This document shows positions 1-6,815 of a stretch of 11,384 nt of DNA, in pieces (within the stretch, counting starts at the first letter, position 1; each line of letters begins with the position of its first letter). The notes below the pieces were generated by a model, which did no database searches, was not told the origin of the DNA, and worked only from the letters and a program-made list of their open reading frames with translations. This DNA comes from Legionellales bacterium (GTDB taxonomy: Bacteria > Pseudomonadota > Gammaproteobacteria > Legionellales > Legionellaceae), in NCBI GenBank assembly GCA_003489505.1, contig DNMA01000099.1:1-11384 (forward strand), written 5' to 3'. The position numbers and the translations under genes are program-made.

Positions 1-699
1 CAGTTGTTTTTCATGGCTCGAGAGTTCTTGTTTTTCTTTCATATTTTTACGTTTACGGGTAATTAATTTTAGACCGCCTTGCATTAATTCCTCGAAAATT
101 TTCTTGCCCAAATAGCCTTTATCGCCAAAGGCAAGACGTTTGAATCCTTTCAAAAGAGGGACTGCTTTCTGGCTATTAGAACGACTACCTCTCGTTATTT
201 TAAAGCCCAACAATTCACCTAAATCATTGGTCACAATATGCAGCTTTAAGCCAAAGAACCAGCCAACGGAAGTTTTTCCATATTCTGCGGGGGATCAAAA
301 GTTTTGTGTCGTTTGGAACGTTTAAGGTGACAATCGGGTAAACAACTGGAATCAATATAGCATACGCCTTTTTGCCTGTCAGCTTTGATTTGAGTGAATA
401 TGATAAGTGAGAAAATAGCTCGACTCATGAGATGAACAAAACGTTCATAGCTTGGCAGTTTTGGAAAACAATCTTTGCGGTAAAACTTGGGGAAGCCATT
501 GTAAAAGTTTTTGAAGTCTCTAAATCGAGACATCTGAAACATCACCAAAATGGTCATTATTTCACTAATTGCTATACAACAAGAAGGTCCACGATGACTT
601 TTGGCAGGACTTAACAACATATAATTTTGATAATGATGCTAACTCATTGCAAAAATCATCAATATCACAGAAAATATTAACCAGCTGGTGCGCGTCCAT
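1..699 (-). pseudogene. IS982-family transposase, frameshifted, cut by left window edge
   Basis: This is a DDE transposase relic read right to left in three frame segments. The N-terminus starts at ATG 699 (MDAHQLVNIFCDIDDFC), preceded by a good GGAAGGA ribosome site. That frame ends at a stop near 565, while the family text continues in another frame (SEIMTI, then FPKLPSYERFV, then IDSSCLPDCHLKRSKRHK). This means a one-base insertion or two-base deletion around position 600. A second shift lies at a run of five C at 289-293, where one more C would restore frame. Below it the frame continues as YGKTSVGWFFGLKLH, then FGDKGYLGKKIFEE, then TRKRKNMKEKQ. The visible IDS, TND and GDKGY blocks match IS982 catalytic surroundings. 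Family proteins are about 290 residues, so the C-terminal part lies outside the window. Two independent shifts argue for a dead gene. Confidence 0.88.
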
Positions 700-768
700 A
701 TACAAAGTTCCTTCCCGGGAAAATTTGCGATATTACCGTGTTCCAGCTACTTTTTCCATTTTGAAATC

Positions 769-835
769 ATCTAACCCATTGATTATAATAATCTTTTTAA
801 ACTTCGAAACCCATTATTGGGGTTAGATAAGGGTT
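769..835. repeat. Candidate IS982 terminal region with subterminal repeats
   Basis: Upstream of the transposase start lies an inverted repeat, ATCTAACCCA at 769-778 against TGGGGTTAGAT at 818-828, with one extra base in the right arm. An 8-bp direct repeat AACCCATT occurs at 773-780 and 808-815. Read from the right, the sequence begins ACCCTTATCTAACCCC near 835. The distance of about 70-135 bp from the transposase start suits an IS982 left end. The exact boundary is inferred, because the other end and any target duplication are not in the window. Confidence 0.4.
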
Positions 836-875
836 GGCATCAAAAGGACGAGGAATCGTCAAAAAAGAAAAGAAC

Positions 876-900
876 AGTAGTCAAGCTTAGTTTGACTGCT
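876..900. repeat. 9-bp inverted repeat upstream of the membrane protein gene
   Basis: AGTAGTCAA (876-884) and TTGACTGCT (892-900) form a nine-pair stem with one G-U pair and a 7-base loop. Read on the minus strand, the hairpin is followed by a T-rich stretch (complement of 861-875). It could therefore act as a terminator for leftward transcription toward the IS relic. On the plus strand it would lie in the leader of the next gene. No function is proven. Confidence 0.35.
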
Positions 901-967
901 TAGTATTGAAAGCTCACTACTTCAGTGGCGAGTAGTTTACTAATTAGAAATCAATCAGGGATGAACC

Positions 968-1561
968 ATGTCGAGTGTTAGCAATCAACAAATTAAAATG
1001 ATTAATTACCCTTTGGTTAGAGTTTCCTTATTTTCATTTTTAATTACATTTATCTCACTACGAGCATTGGTATTTTGTATAATGAAGTTTCGAGCTTATT
1101 ATATGTATGTCTTTATCGATGGCAGGCATATTCATCATTTTACTGAAGGGTTTATCATGCTTGCCCTCCTTGCAGGTTATATGATTTTTTTCCAAAGTAA
1201 AAAAACATGGTTAATTGCGCTTCTATATGGGATGGCTCTTGGCTTAACATTTGATGAATTTGGAATGTGGATCTGTCTCAACATCAATTATTGGCAGCAA
1301 AGCAGTTTTTTGGCAGTTGCTTTTATCACTATATTTTTAGCAATACTTGCATATGCTCCTTCTTTAAAAAAGCTTCATTTAATTCAAGTTATGTTGCTCA
1401 TCGTTTTAATTATTGGAATTTCAGTTATTCTTCGTGAAACAGGAAATTATATCCACTCGACGGATGATGAAAGACTGCGTACTTTGTTTCGAGAACAATC
1501 CCCTGACCGCAAGAGTGTCAACTTTAATTGGAGTATAAAACATGCTTTTAGTCAAAGCTGA
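968..1561 (+). CDS. Multi-pass membrane protein with HIHH and DEF motifs
   Basis: A 197-residue inner-membrane protein of unknown function. Hydrophobic segments lie at about residues 19-38, 60-76, 81-96, 113-130 and 137-155. The N-terminus is short and the C-terminus (about 156-197) is polar and charged. Two conserved-looking motifs face each other across the membrane segments: a histidine cluster HIHHFTEG at about 54-61 and LTFDEFGMW at about 93-101. The combination of an H-rich motif and a (L)xxDEF motif recalls uncharacterised bacterial membrane proteins with paired HxHH and DEF signatures. I recognise the pattern, not a named function. The ATG is supported by AGGG at 957-960. The gene stands alone between the IS relic and a gene-poor stretch. 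Confidence 0.8.
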   Translation: MSSVSNQQIKMINYPLVRVSLFSFLITFISLRALVFCIMKFRAYYMYVFIDGRHIHHFTEGFIMLALLAGYMIFFQSKKTWLIALLYGMALGLTFDEFGMWICLNINYWQQSSFLAVAFITIFLAILAYAPSLKKLHLIQVMLLIVLIIGISVILRETGNYIHSTDDERLRTLFREQSPDRKSVNFNWSIKHAFSQS

Positions 1562-1748
1562 TATACTGAATTTTTAGTTTCTTTGATTTCTTATTCGCAC
1601 TAAAAAGCAGACGATTATCTATAAGTTAGACTCAATCAACAATATCTTTGGTTCATATAAAGTCTATGACAACACTCCCACTAAATGAAAGGATTCATTC
1701 TAGTGAGAGCTTCTTGGATAGAGCTTCGTTTCTTCTGTAAATTCTGTT
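1562..1748. other. Gene-poor intergenic stretch
   Basis: No coding region is supported here. The stretch separates the plus-strand membrane protein from the decayed minus-strand yjbQ relic. Its only clear structure is the imperfect hairpin at 1675-1709. It may contain further unrecognisable remains of the yjbQ C-terminus, since the GTWQGIYL-type tail expected for that family is not found. Confidence 0.5.
1675..1709. repeat. Strong imperfect hairpin
   Basis: The arm 1675-1689 pairs with 1694-1709 around an AGGA loop. It gives 14 base pairs with a single mismatch (1678/1706) and one bulged base (1700). No T-run follows on either strand, so it is not a textbook rho-independent terminator. It could be a transcript-end structure, a REP-like element or a scar from a small mobile element. 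Confidence 0.5.
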
Positions 1749-2034
1749 TTACTTCATGAGTATTTGACGATTTTGATTAAAAAATACAACCTTAAGGCGA
1801 CATCTTTGTTGACAAACACCGACTGCGTCATGCTGATACAAGCTATGACTACCAGGAATCATGCGACTAAAAAACTGTTCAATATCTTGTGGAGCCGCGT
1901 TAGAGGCGTTTTCGGTTATCAGTAACGAAGCTGGTATGTTTACTAAATACATGACAAAGCCCCATGCTCATGTCTTAAGTAATATTCATCAAGCCTCTAC
2001 CTTTTGTATTCACAGCTATCGTTGTTTGTTTTAT
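1749..2034 (-). pseudogene. yjbQ: Decayed YjbQ/UPF0047 family gene
   Basis: Two reading frames must be joined to see this gene. The first, from about 2034, reads KQTTIAVNTKGRGLMNIT, hits a TAA at 1975-1977, then continues DMSMGLCHVFSKHTS. The second, from about 1934, reads ASLLITENAS, then AAPQDIEQFFSRMIPGS and YQHD. Joined, they rebuild the UPF0047 hallmark GLxHxFxxHTSASLxIxENA and the following RhD-type segment. The shift at the junction fits loss of two bases (GC) in a GCGC repeat. After YQHD the expected DDMPAH segment is scrambled and the protein ends early at LMK, so the C-terminal third is missing. YjbQ proteins are about 138 residues and have been linked to thiamine-phosphate synthase activity. 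Here the gene is dead. Its 5' end abuts the stop codon of the M48-like gene. Confidence 0.82.
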
Positions 2035-2783
2035 GACATTTTTTTAATATAGTTTTGACGCTCTTGGCTAGATAGATGCATTGAAAAAAAGCCAGAATCT
2101 TGTTGATGACCGATTTGACTGATTGCATGAGCTAATTCATCTTGTTGCACACCTAAATGCTCAATAGCATAAAAATCGGCCTCTCTATCCATTTTCTTAA
2201 AATAAATACTTAAAGTTTTATTTAAAACTAAAGAAGAAATCACAAATATGCTACTGGATAAATGAAATGGCCAATTGGATGTCTTTAAACTCATCTCAAA
2301 AATATTACAAGATATTGCAAAAAATATCCAAATAGGTGTCATGTCTTTTATAAACATTAAAGCCTCATGTCTTCGTTGATAGTGTCCACAGACCAAGTGC
2401 GCGATAGCAATGGATAACAATGTCCGAACTTCAGTTTTAGGCAGTTTTGCAGTCAATAAATTTTCAGACAATAAAATAATATACTCTTCTTGGCGGCTCC
2501 AAAAGCGCATTCTTGCAATAGAAACGGCAGGTGCAGACTGATCAGAAATAAATTTTAAACGCTGATATTGATTAGCAGTTTCAAAAGATAACTCATCTTT
2601 AAACTGGATTAATAAATTTGCAATGACTTGAAGTTGGGGGTTTTCTCTGAGATGGGTAAGTTGGTGTAAATCAGGCTCTTGCTGATAGTATCGGTCATCA
2701 ATGATCTTATCAATCAATCTAAAGAACAAACAAAAACTGGTAATGAAAAATTCAATCTCAAAAAAACGATAAACTGATAGCAT
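2031..2783 (-). CDS. M48-like membrane protein with lost zinc-protease motif
   Basis: A 250-residue protein with M48 (HtpX/Oma1-type) architecture. It has an N-terminal hydrophobic stretch (about 9-24), a strand-like segment EYIILLSENLL (about 100-110), the helix that normally holds HExxH (about 120-134), a hydrophobic pair (about 150-193), the ExxAD-type segment (about 198-206) and a C-terminal LSSQER that matches the usual HPPTEER. The active site is degraded. Where HExxH is expected the sequence is IAIAH (125-129), so the first histidine ligand and the catalytic glutamate are gone. The third ligand in EREAD is aspartate (DREAD). The reading frame is otherwise clean, which points to a pseudoenzyme rather than a random relic. 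I chose ATG 2783 because AGGG at 2790-2793 is well spaced for it, while ATG 2789 leaves no gap. It overlaps the start of the yjbQ relic. Confidence 0.72.
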   Translation of the reverse strand: MLSVYRFFEIEFFITSFCLFFRLIDKIIDDRYYQQEPDLHQLTHLRENPQLQVIANLLIQFKDELSFETANQYQRLKFISDQSAPAVSIARMRFWSRQEEYIILLSENLLTAKLPKTEVRTLLSIAIAHLVCGHYQRRHEALMFIKDMTPIWIFFAISCNIFEMSLKTSNWPFHLSSSIFVISSLVLNKTLSIYFKKMDREADFYAIEHLGVQQDELAHAISQIGHQQDSGFFSMHLSSQERQNYIKKMS

Positions 2784-2858
2784 GCGCATCCCTAACCGAC
2801 AGACTAAAAAATTGATTTAATCTTATCAGTATTTGGGATGTAATGAAACGCGTATGAC

Positions 2859-3038
2859 CTAATAAATTCCGTGTTTGATACGATAAATTTGGATCTTTCT
2901 TAAGGCTGCCAAACTCGTTTGGTTTTTAAAAACCGGAGCTTTTTTATACATATTCTTTCTAATTTGAGCCTCTTTGGGTCCCAAAGCATAGCAAGCTAAT
3001 ACACAAAAAATTGAATAAGCCAAAACAAATAAACGCAT
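2859..3038 (-). CDS. Small exported protein, 59 residues
   Basis: A short protein with a signal-peptide-like N-terminus: MRLF, then a hydrophobic core to about residue 16, and a possible cleavage after CYA at about residues 17-19. The C-terminal part is basic and rich in Lys and Arg (KKAPVFKNQ, then LRKIQIYRIKHG). A lipobox reading (VLAC) is possible but weak. ATG 3038 is preferred over an in-frame TTG at 3050. A perfect TATAAT lies at 3071-3076 (complement strand), giving a plausible leader of about 25 bases. I do not recognise a family. It follows the YjgR gene in the same direction but appears to have its own promoter. Confidence 0.55.
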   Translation of the reverse strand: MRLFVLAYSIFCVLACYALGPKEAQIRKNMYKKAPVFKNQTSLAALRKIQIYRIKHGIY

Positions 3039-3063
3039 AATGCAACTCAATTAAATCAAAAAG

Positions 3064-3076
3064 TAATAATATTATA
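3064..3076 (-). promoter_or_regulatory. Candidate -10 box for the small exported gene
   Basis: TATAAT lies on the minus strand at 3076-3071, with transcription expected to start near 3064. The hexamer 17 bases upstream (CCCCCA) is a poor -35, so this rests on the -10 alone. Confidence 0.35.
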
Positions 3077-3106
3077 CAATAAATTAACCCTTATGGGGGG
3101 CTTTTT

Positions 3107-4591
3107 TTACTTTTTTCCTTTAATATATGAAAAAATCAATTGGGTCAGTTTTCTCACCACATCGCGCGTCACTTGTTTGACAATCGGATTCTTGGCAATT
3201 ACCTCTATAGCACTGGGTCCTTCTGGCTCAACATTTTTTATTTTCTCATCAGCAACGACTTTTTGATTTAAAATTTCCATGGCCGATTCTCGTTCGAGTC
3301 GGTCATGGTATTTGAGATTCAGTGCCGATTGACTCAAAACACTTACTTCTTCTTCTTCGGTTAATACCCCCATTCGCGATTCAGGGGTACGAATCATACA
3401 TTGCACCAATGGTGTTGGCGCCCCTCTTTCATCAATAGCGGTTAATAAAGCTTCACCGATTCCTAAAGCTGTCAATAACTCCTCAGTTTTATAATGTTGT
3501 GAAATCGGGAAGTTTTTAGCAGTCAAACTCATGGCTTGTCTATCTTTCGCAGTAAAGGCTCTTAAAACATGTTGAATTTTAAAACCCAGTTGGCTTAGGA
3601 TATTCTCCGGAATATCTTTTGGGGTTTGTGTGCAAAACACTAAGCCCACACCTTTTGAACGAATGAGTTTCACAATAGTATCCATCAAATTTAATAAATT
3701 CTTATTGGCATTGTTAAAAATCAAATGGGCTTCATCAATAAATAATACTAATTTGGGCTTATCTAAATCACCACACTCGGGTAAAAGACGATAGAGATCA
3801 GATAATAATTTCACCATAAAAGTAGAAAATAAATAAGGTTTATCTTGCATATCCATGACACGCAAAATGGAGATTAAACCTTTATCTTGATTAATACGTA
3901 ATAAGTCTCTGACATCTAAGGCTGGCTCGCCAAAAAAGTGCTCTCCCCCTTGGGATTCTAGCTCAATAATTTTTCGCATAATGGTACTGATACTCGCACC
4001 CGATACTTTGCCATATTGTTTTTCAATTTGTTGTTGACCGATATCAGCTTGAGAAAATTTCAATAATGATTTGAAATCATTTAAATCAATGAGTAATAGC
4101 TGATTATCATTGGCATATTCAAATAAGATAGTAACCACACCTGATTGAGTGTCATTTAATTCTAACAAACGAGAAAATAATAAAGGTCCAAAATCTTTAA
4201 TTGTCGCTCGAACAGGTACCCCTTTGATATTTGGGCTTAAACTTAAAAGCTCTACTGGGAAATTTTGCGGTTTATATTCTAAACCTAGAATTTTACTTCT
4301 TTCTTGAATTTTATCAGTGAGGACGCCAGACATTGCTAAACCTGAAATATCCCCTTTCATATCCAAGACAAGACTGGGGACACCAGCGAGTGAAAGCTGC
4401 TCTGCCAGCACTTGTAAGGTTTTGGTTTTACCACTACCTGTTGCGCCTGCGACAAGTCCATGACGGTTGAATTGTTTAAGGATAAGATTGACAGATGCAT
4501 TCTCAATCGGGTTTTGGTCAACAATGATTTCACCCAATTGAATAACGGGCAAGTCTTTTTTCTGATATGCGTCAATTAAATCCTTATACAT
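3107..4591 (-). CDS. yjgR: YjgR-type HerA-like ATPase (DUF853)
   Basis: A 494-residue P-loop ATPase of the HerA/FtsK-related DUF853 family, a cytoplasmic protein of uncertain cellular role. Walker A is GATGSGKT at 49-56 and Walker B is LVLFIDEAH at 281-289 with D286/E287. Other family blocks are DMKGDISGL (77-85), FFGEPALDVRDLL (219-231) and TQTPKDIPENILSQLG with the following IQHVLRAFTAKDRQA, where the conserved arginine is expected. The C-terminal 70 residues are more variable and charged. Length matches the family (about 500). The start is supported by AAGGAT upstream and a sigma70-like promoter at 4622-4650. It is divergent from the 39-residue exported ORF. No frameshift is seen. Confidence 0.93.
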   Translation of the reverse strand: MYKDLIDAYQKKDLPVIQLGEIIVDQNPIENASVNLILKQFNRHGLVAGATGSGKTKTLQVLAEQLSLAGVPSLVLDMKGDISGLAMSGVLTDKIQERSKILGLEYKPQNFPVELLSLSPNIKGVPVRATIKDFGPLLFSRLLELNDTQSGVVTILFEYANDNQLLLIDLNDFKSLLKFSQADIGQQQIEKQYGKVSGASISTIMRKIIELESQGGEHFFGEPALDVRDLLRINQDKGLISILRVMDMQDKPYLFSTFMVKLLSDLYRLLPECGDLDKPKLVLFIDEAHLIFNNANKNLLNLMDTIVKLIRSKGVGLVFCTQTPKDIPENILSQLGFKIQHVLRAFTAKDRQAMSLTAKNFPISQHYKTEELLTALGIGEALLTAIDERGAPTPLVQCMIRTPESRMGVLTEEEEVSVLSQSALNLKYHDRLERESAMEILNQKVVADEKIKNVEPEGPSAIEVIAKNPIVKQVTRDVVRKLTQLIFSYIKGKK

Positions 4592-4621
4592 GAGCTATCC
4601 TTTTATCGGGCTTATTATTAT

Positions 4622-4650
4622 TTTATAGACTAAAAAAAAAACATAGTAAA
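4622..4650 (-). promoter_or_regulatory. Candidate sigma70 promoter of the YjgR gene
   Basis: On the minus strand TTTACT (4650-4645) and TATAAA (4627-4622) are separated by 17 bases that include a run of ten T. They match four and five of six consensus positions respectively. The start codon lies about 30 bases downstream of the -10. Confidence 0.5.
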
Positions 4651-4714
4651 GCCGGTGCGCTCAAATCTCTCAAACATCCACTATACTAAGATTAGAAATC
4701 ACAAAAAACGTAAA

Positions 4715-4834
4715 ATGAACAAATTGAAGTTTTTTATTTTAACTTCTTTGTTCGCAAATCATTTCATCTATGCCAAGCCCTCAGAATACCAAATTGAAAC
4801 TGATTTAAGAGAAAAAAGGGAATACACAAGCTAA
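4715..4834 (+). CDS. Possible exported micropeptide, 39 residues
   Basis: A short open frame with a clean signal-peptide pattern: MNKLK, a hydrophobic core FFILTSLF, and a possible cleavage after IYA at about residue 20. The mature part is about 19 residues, polar and charged (KPSEYQIETD, then REKREYTS). A TATACT box at 4682-4687 sits suitably upstream, but the ribosome site is poor and the -35 is weak. It ends 3 bases before the end of the convergent symporter gene. It could be a real small secreted peptide or a chance frame. Confidence 0.4.
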   Translation: MNKLKFFILTSLFANHFIYAKPSEYQIETDLREKREYTS

Positions 4835-4837
4835 TAA

Positions 4838-6028
4838 TCACCTTTTAATTCTTTTATCTATTAACATACTGGCTATGGTATTCCCTGTCGTATTTAATAG
4901 TGTGGCGATGGGGTCGATAATAATACTAATTGCCGCTATCGATACTAATGCATGACTTGGAAAACCATAGACAGATAAAATGAGAAGCTCACCCAACATG
5001 CCACCACTAGGAATTGCCCCCATCACAGTTCCCACGAGTAAAGAGACCATCATAGCCATCATCACCAATCCAAATCCTGAGAAATCTATATGAAATGCAG
5101 CCATTAAAAATGCAATTTTAAATATTCCACCAATGACAGAGCCATCTTTATGAATAAAAGTCCCGAGGGGAATGGTGGTCTCATAAACCTCTGCTTGAAT
5201 ACCCATGTTTTTTGCAGCCTCGTAATTCGCAGGAATTGCTGCAGCACTACTACAAGTCGCTAATGCAGTGGTGGCAGGTAAAGTAATATTTCCCCAAAAG
5301 CTTATGACCCCTTCTTTGCCTCGGGCATAATAAGCAAACAGGGTATAAATCACGACAAAATAAAATACGGCAAATAGGTAATAAGTCATGGCCACTCGGG
5401 TATATTGTGAAATCACCTGAGGCCCCAACTCAGCAACCATATTGGCAAAATAAGCAAAAAAACCAATGGGCGCATAGTACATGACATAAGAAAAAATCTT
5501 CATACAAATGCTTTCACCCAATTCTAAAAAAGCCAAAATCTTAGATGAGCCTGCAATCCCAACAAACATCGAAAAAATCATTAATGCTAAGATATGCTGA
5601 TGGGATAACAAATCCCCAAATTGACGAACACTCAAAAGCTCAACAATTTTATCTAATAATGAAAACCCCTTTTCTATAGGTGCTGAATTTTGAAAAATAC
5701 TAATTTCTTGGATGGGAAATAATCTGACAACACAATAACTTAAGACAGCTGCGATGAGACCGGTCACTAAAAAGACCCAAAAGATACTTTTAAACATATT
5801 GCCAATTTGATGATGCGCTTTAAGCTTGGCAAATGCTTTTGCCACACTAAAAAATATTAAAGGCACAACCATCGTAAAAATCAAATTCAAAAACAAATCA
5901 CCTAGAGGTGTTATCCATTTTGCTTTTTCAGGATAATGATAGCCAAATCCTGCTCCCGCAATTAAAGTTAAGATTAATAAAATGGGTAAATAATAGGTTC
6001 TAAATAAGTTTTTGGTCAAAGGCATCAT
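4838..6028 (-). CDS. Dicarboxylate/amino acid:cation symporter (DAACS family)
   Basis: A Na+ or H+ coupled inner-membrane transporter of the GltP/DctA/GltPh fold, with about eight membrane helices and two re-entrant hairpins. Visible landmarks, numbered from the start used here, are the Ser-rich HP1 tip CSSAAAIP (259-266), the cation-site motif HKDGS (293-297, normally NMDGT, key Asp kept), the HP2 tip IPSGGML (339-345) and the TM8 motif DPIATLLNTTGN (372-383). In TM8 the residue equal to GltPh R397, which binds the substrate side-chain carboxylate, is Ala375. The residue equal to D405 is Asn383. This argues against glutamate/aspartate transport, and the true substrate is not known. ATG 6028 is chosen because GGAA precedes it. 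ATG 6058 would add ten residues and overlap the upstream gene by 20 bp. It is the last gene of a three-gene operon. Confidence 0.9.
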   Translation of the reverse strand: MMPLTKNLFRTYYLPILLILTLIAGAGFGYHYPEKAKWITPLGDLFLNLIFTMVVPLIFFSVAKAFAKLKAHHQIGNMFKSIFWVFLVTGLIAAVLSYCVVRLFPIQEISIFQNSAPIEKGFSLLDKIVELLSVRQFGDLLSHQHILALMIFSMFVGIAGSSKILAFLELGESICMKIFSYVMYYAPIGFFAYFANMVAELGPQVISQYTRVAMTYYLFAVFYFVVIYTLFAYYARGKEGVISFWGNITLPATTALATCSSAAAIPANYEAAKNMGIQAEVYETTIPLGTFIHKDGSVIGGIFKIAFLMAAFHIDFSGFGLVMMAMMVSLLVGTVMGAIPSGGMLGELLILSVYGFPSHALVSIAAISIIIDPIATLLNTTGNTIASMLIDKRIKR

Positions 6029-6038
6029 GGATTCCAAA

Positions 6039-6800
6039 TCATACAACACTCGTTTCATTTTGCGCCATTTTCTCTAATTCTTGCAGAATAGGCCCATTGA
6101 GATAATATTCTAAGTCGGTCAGCATATGTTTGACAATCACTCCATCAAATAATCGATGGTCCCAAAATAATCTAAAAAGACCTGTTTGAGAATTAAATAC
6201 AAAATTGATACCAACAGGTGATTTAATCGATAAAGATGTTAAATCTTTACCAGCACCAGTGACCCCAAATGTTCCAAAATAATGTAATCGAAAGATGGGT
6301 AAATGAATACCCATCCACCAGTAGAGACGACGCAACAAAAAAGGAAAACGATTGAACTTTAAAAACCGACGAAAATTTAAGTTTTCTTCAGGCGTTTGGG
6401 TTTTCGACTCATGTATCAATTGAGCAATCGATTCCAGCGATAATTTTTCAGGGCTATCAATTTTAAGATACATCACCATATTTTCATGTTGAATCTCACG
6501 TTCAATAGCGAGCATCGCAACCACTCTGGAGTATTGATAAAGATAAGTATAGGGATAGGAAAATAAATGTTTTCTTAATTCTGGATATTGCTGAGAAATA
6601 TAGGCAAATGCTTTAATAAAAATGGCATACCAGCTCACAGGTTTTGCACATTGCTTTCTTAGCGCTGATAAAGCTTCTAAATTAAAATGGGTTTCAGCAC
6701 TGACCAAATGATAGGACATTTTTTTACTGAAATAGATAAAATCCATCATACATTTTCGAGAAAAAGGTATCGGTATTTTACGACCTCTTTTTTTAGCCAC
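6039..6800 (-). CDS. Stand-alone E2-type (CAT-fold) acyltransferase
   Basis: A 253-residue protein resembling only the catalytic domain of 2-oxoacid dehydrogenase E2 subunits, the chloramphenicol acetyltransferase-like fold. There is no lipoyl domain and no peripheral subunit-binding domain. The catalytic signature HxxxDG is present as DHRLFDG (H215, D219 and G220), followed by the usual terminal helix (MLTDLEYYLNGP). Earlier blocks such as SWYAIFIKAFAYISQQYPELR and FGTFGVTGAG also fit the E2 catalytic domain. It probably acylates a small molecule or thiol from a CoA donor; the substrate is unknown. I chose GTG 6800 because the AGGGAG site overlaps the alternative GTG 6806. It starts 15 bases after the kinase gene stops and is followed closely by the symporter gene. 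Confidence 0.8.
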   Translation of the reverse strand: MAKKRGRKIPIPFSRKCMMDFIYFSKKMSYHLVSAETHFNLEALSALRKQCAKPVSWYAIFIKAFAYISQQYPELRKHLFSYPYTYLYQYSRVVAMLAIEREIQHENMVMYLKIDSPEKLSLESIAQLIHESKTQTPEENLNFRRFLKFNRFPFLLRRLYWWMGIHLPIFRLHYFGTFGVTGAGKDLTSLSIKSPVGINFVFNSQTGLFRLFWDHRLFDGVIVKHMLTDLEYYLNGPILQELEKMAQNETSVV

Positions 6801-6815
6801 ATTCACTCCCTGTTT

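Noticed and set aside
289..293. Programmed -1 frameshift site in the IS982 transposase
   Set aside because: No canonical slippery heptamer fits the zero frame, and a second unrelated frameshift near 600 makes simple decay more likely.
1861..2052. Plus-strand open frame across the yjbQ relic
   Set aside because: It is antisense to clear YjbQ family text and has no recognisable features or ribosome site.
2859..3038. Small exported protein as a lipoprotein
   Set aside because: The VLAC stretch has Leu at -2 and Val at -3, a weak lipobox; normal signal peptidase cleavage after CYA fits as well.
3086..3110. GC-rich CCCTTATGGG followed by T-run as a terminator
   Set aside because: The stem is only three pairs, and the T-run lies on the plus strand, where no gene precedes it.
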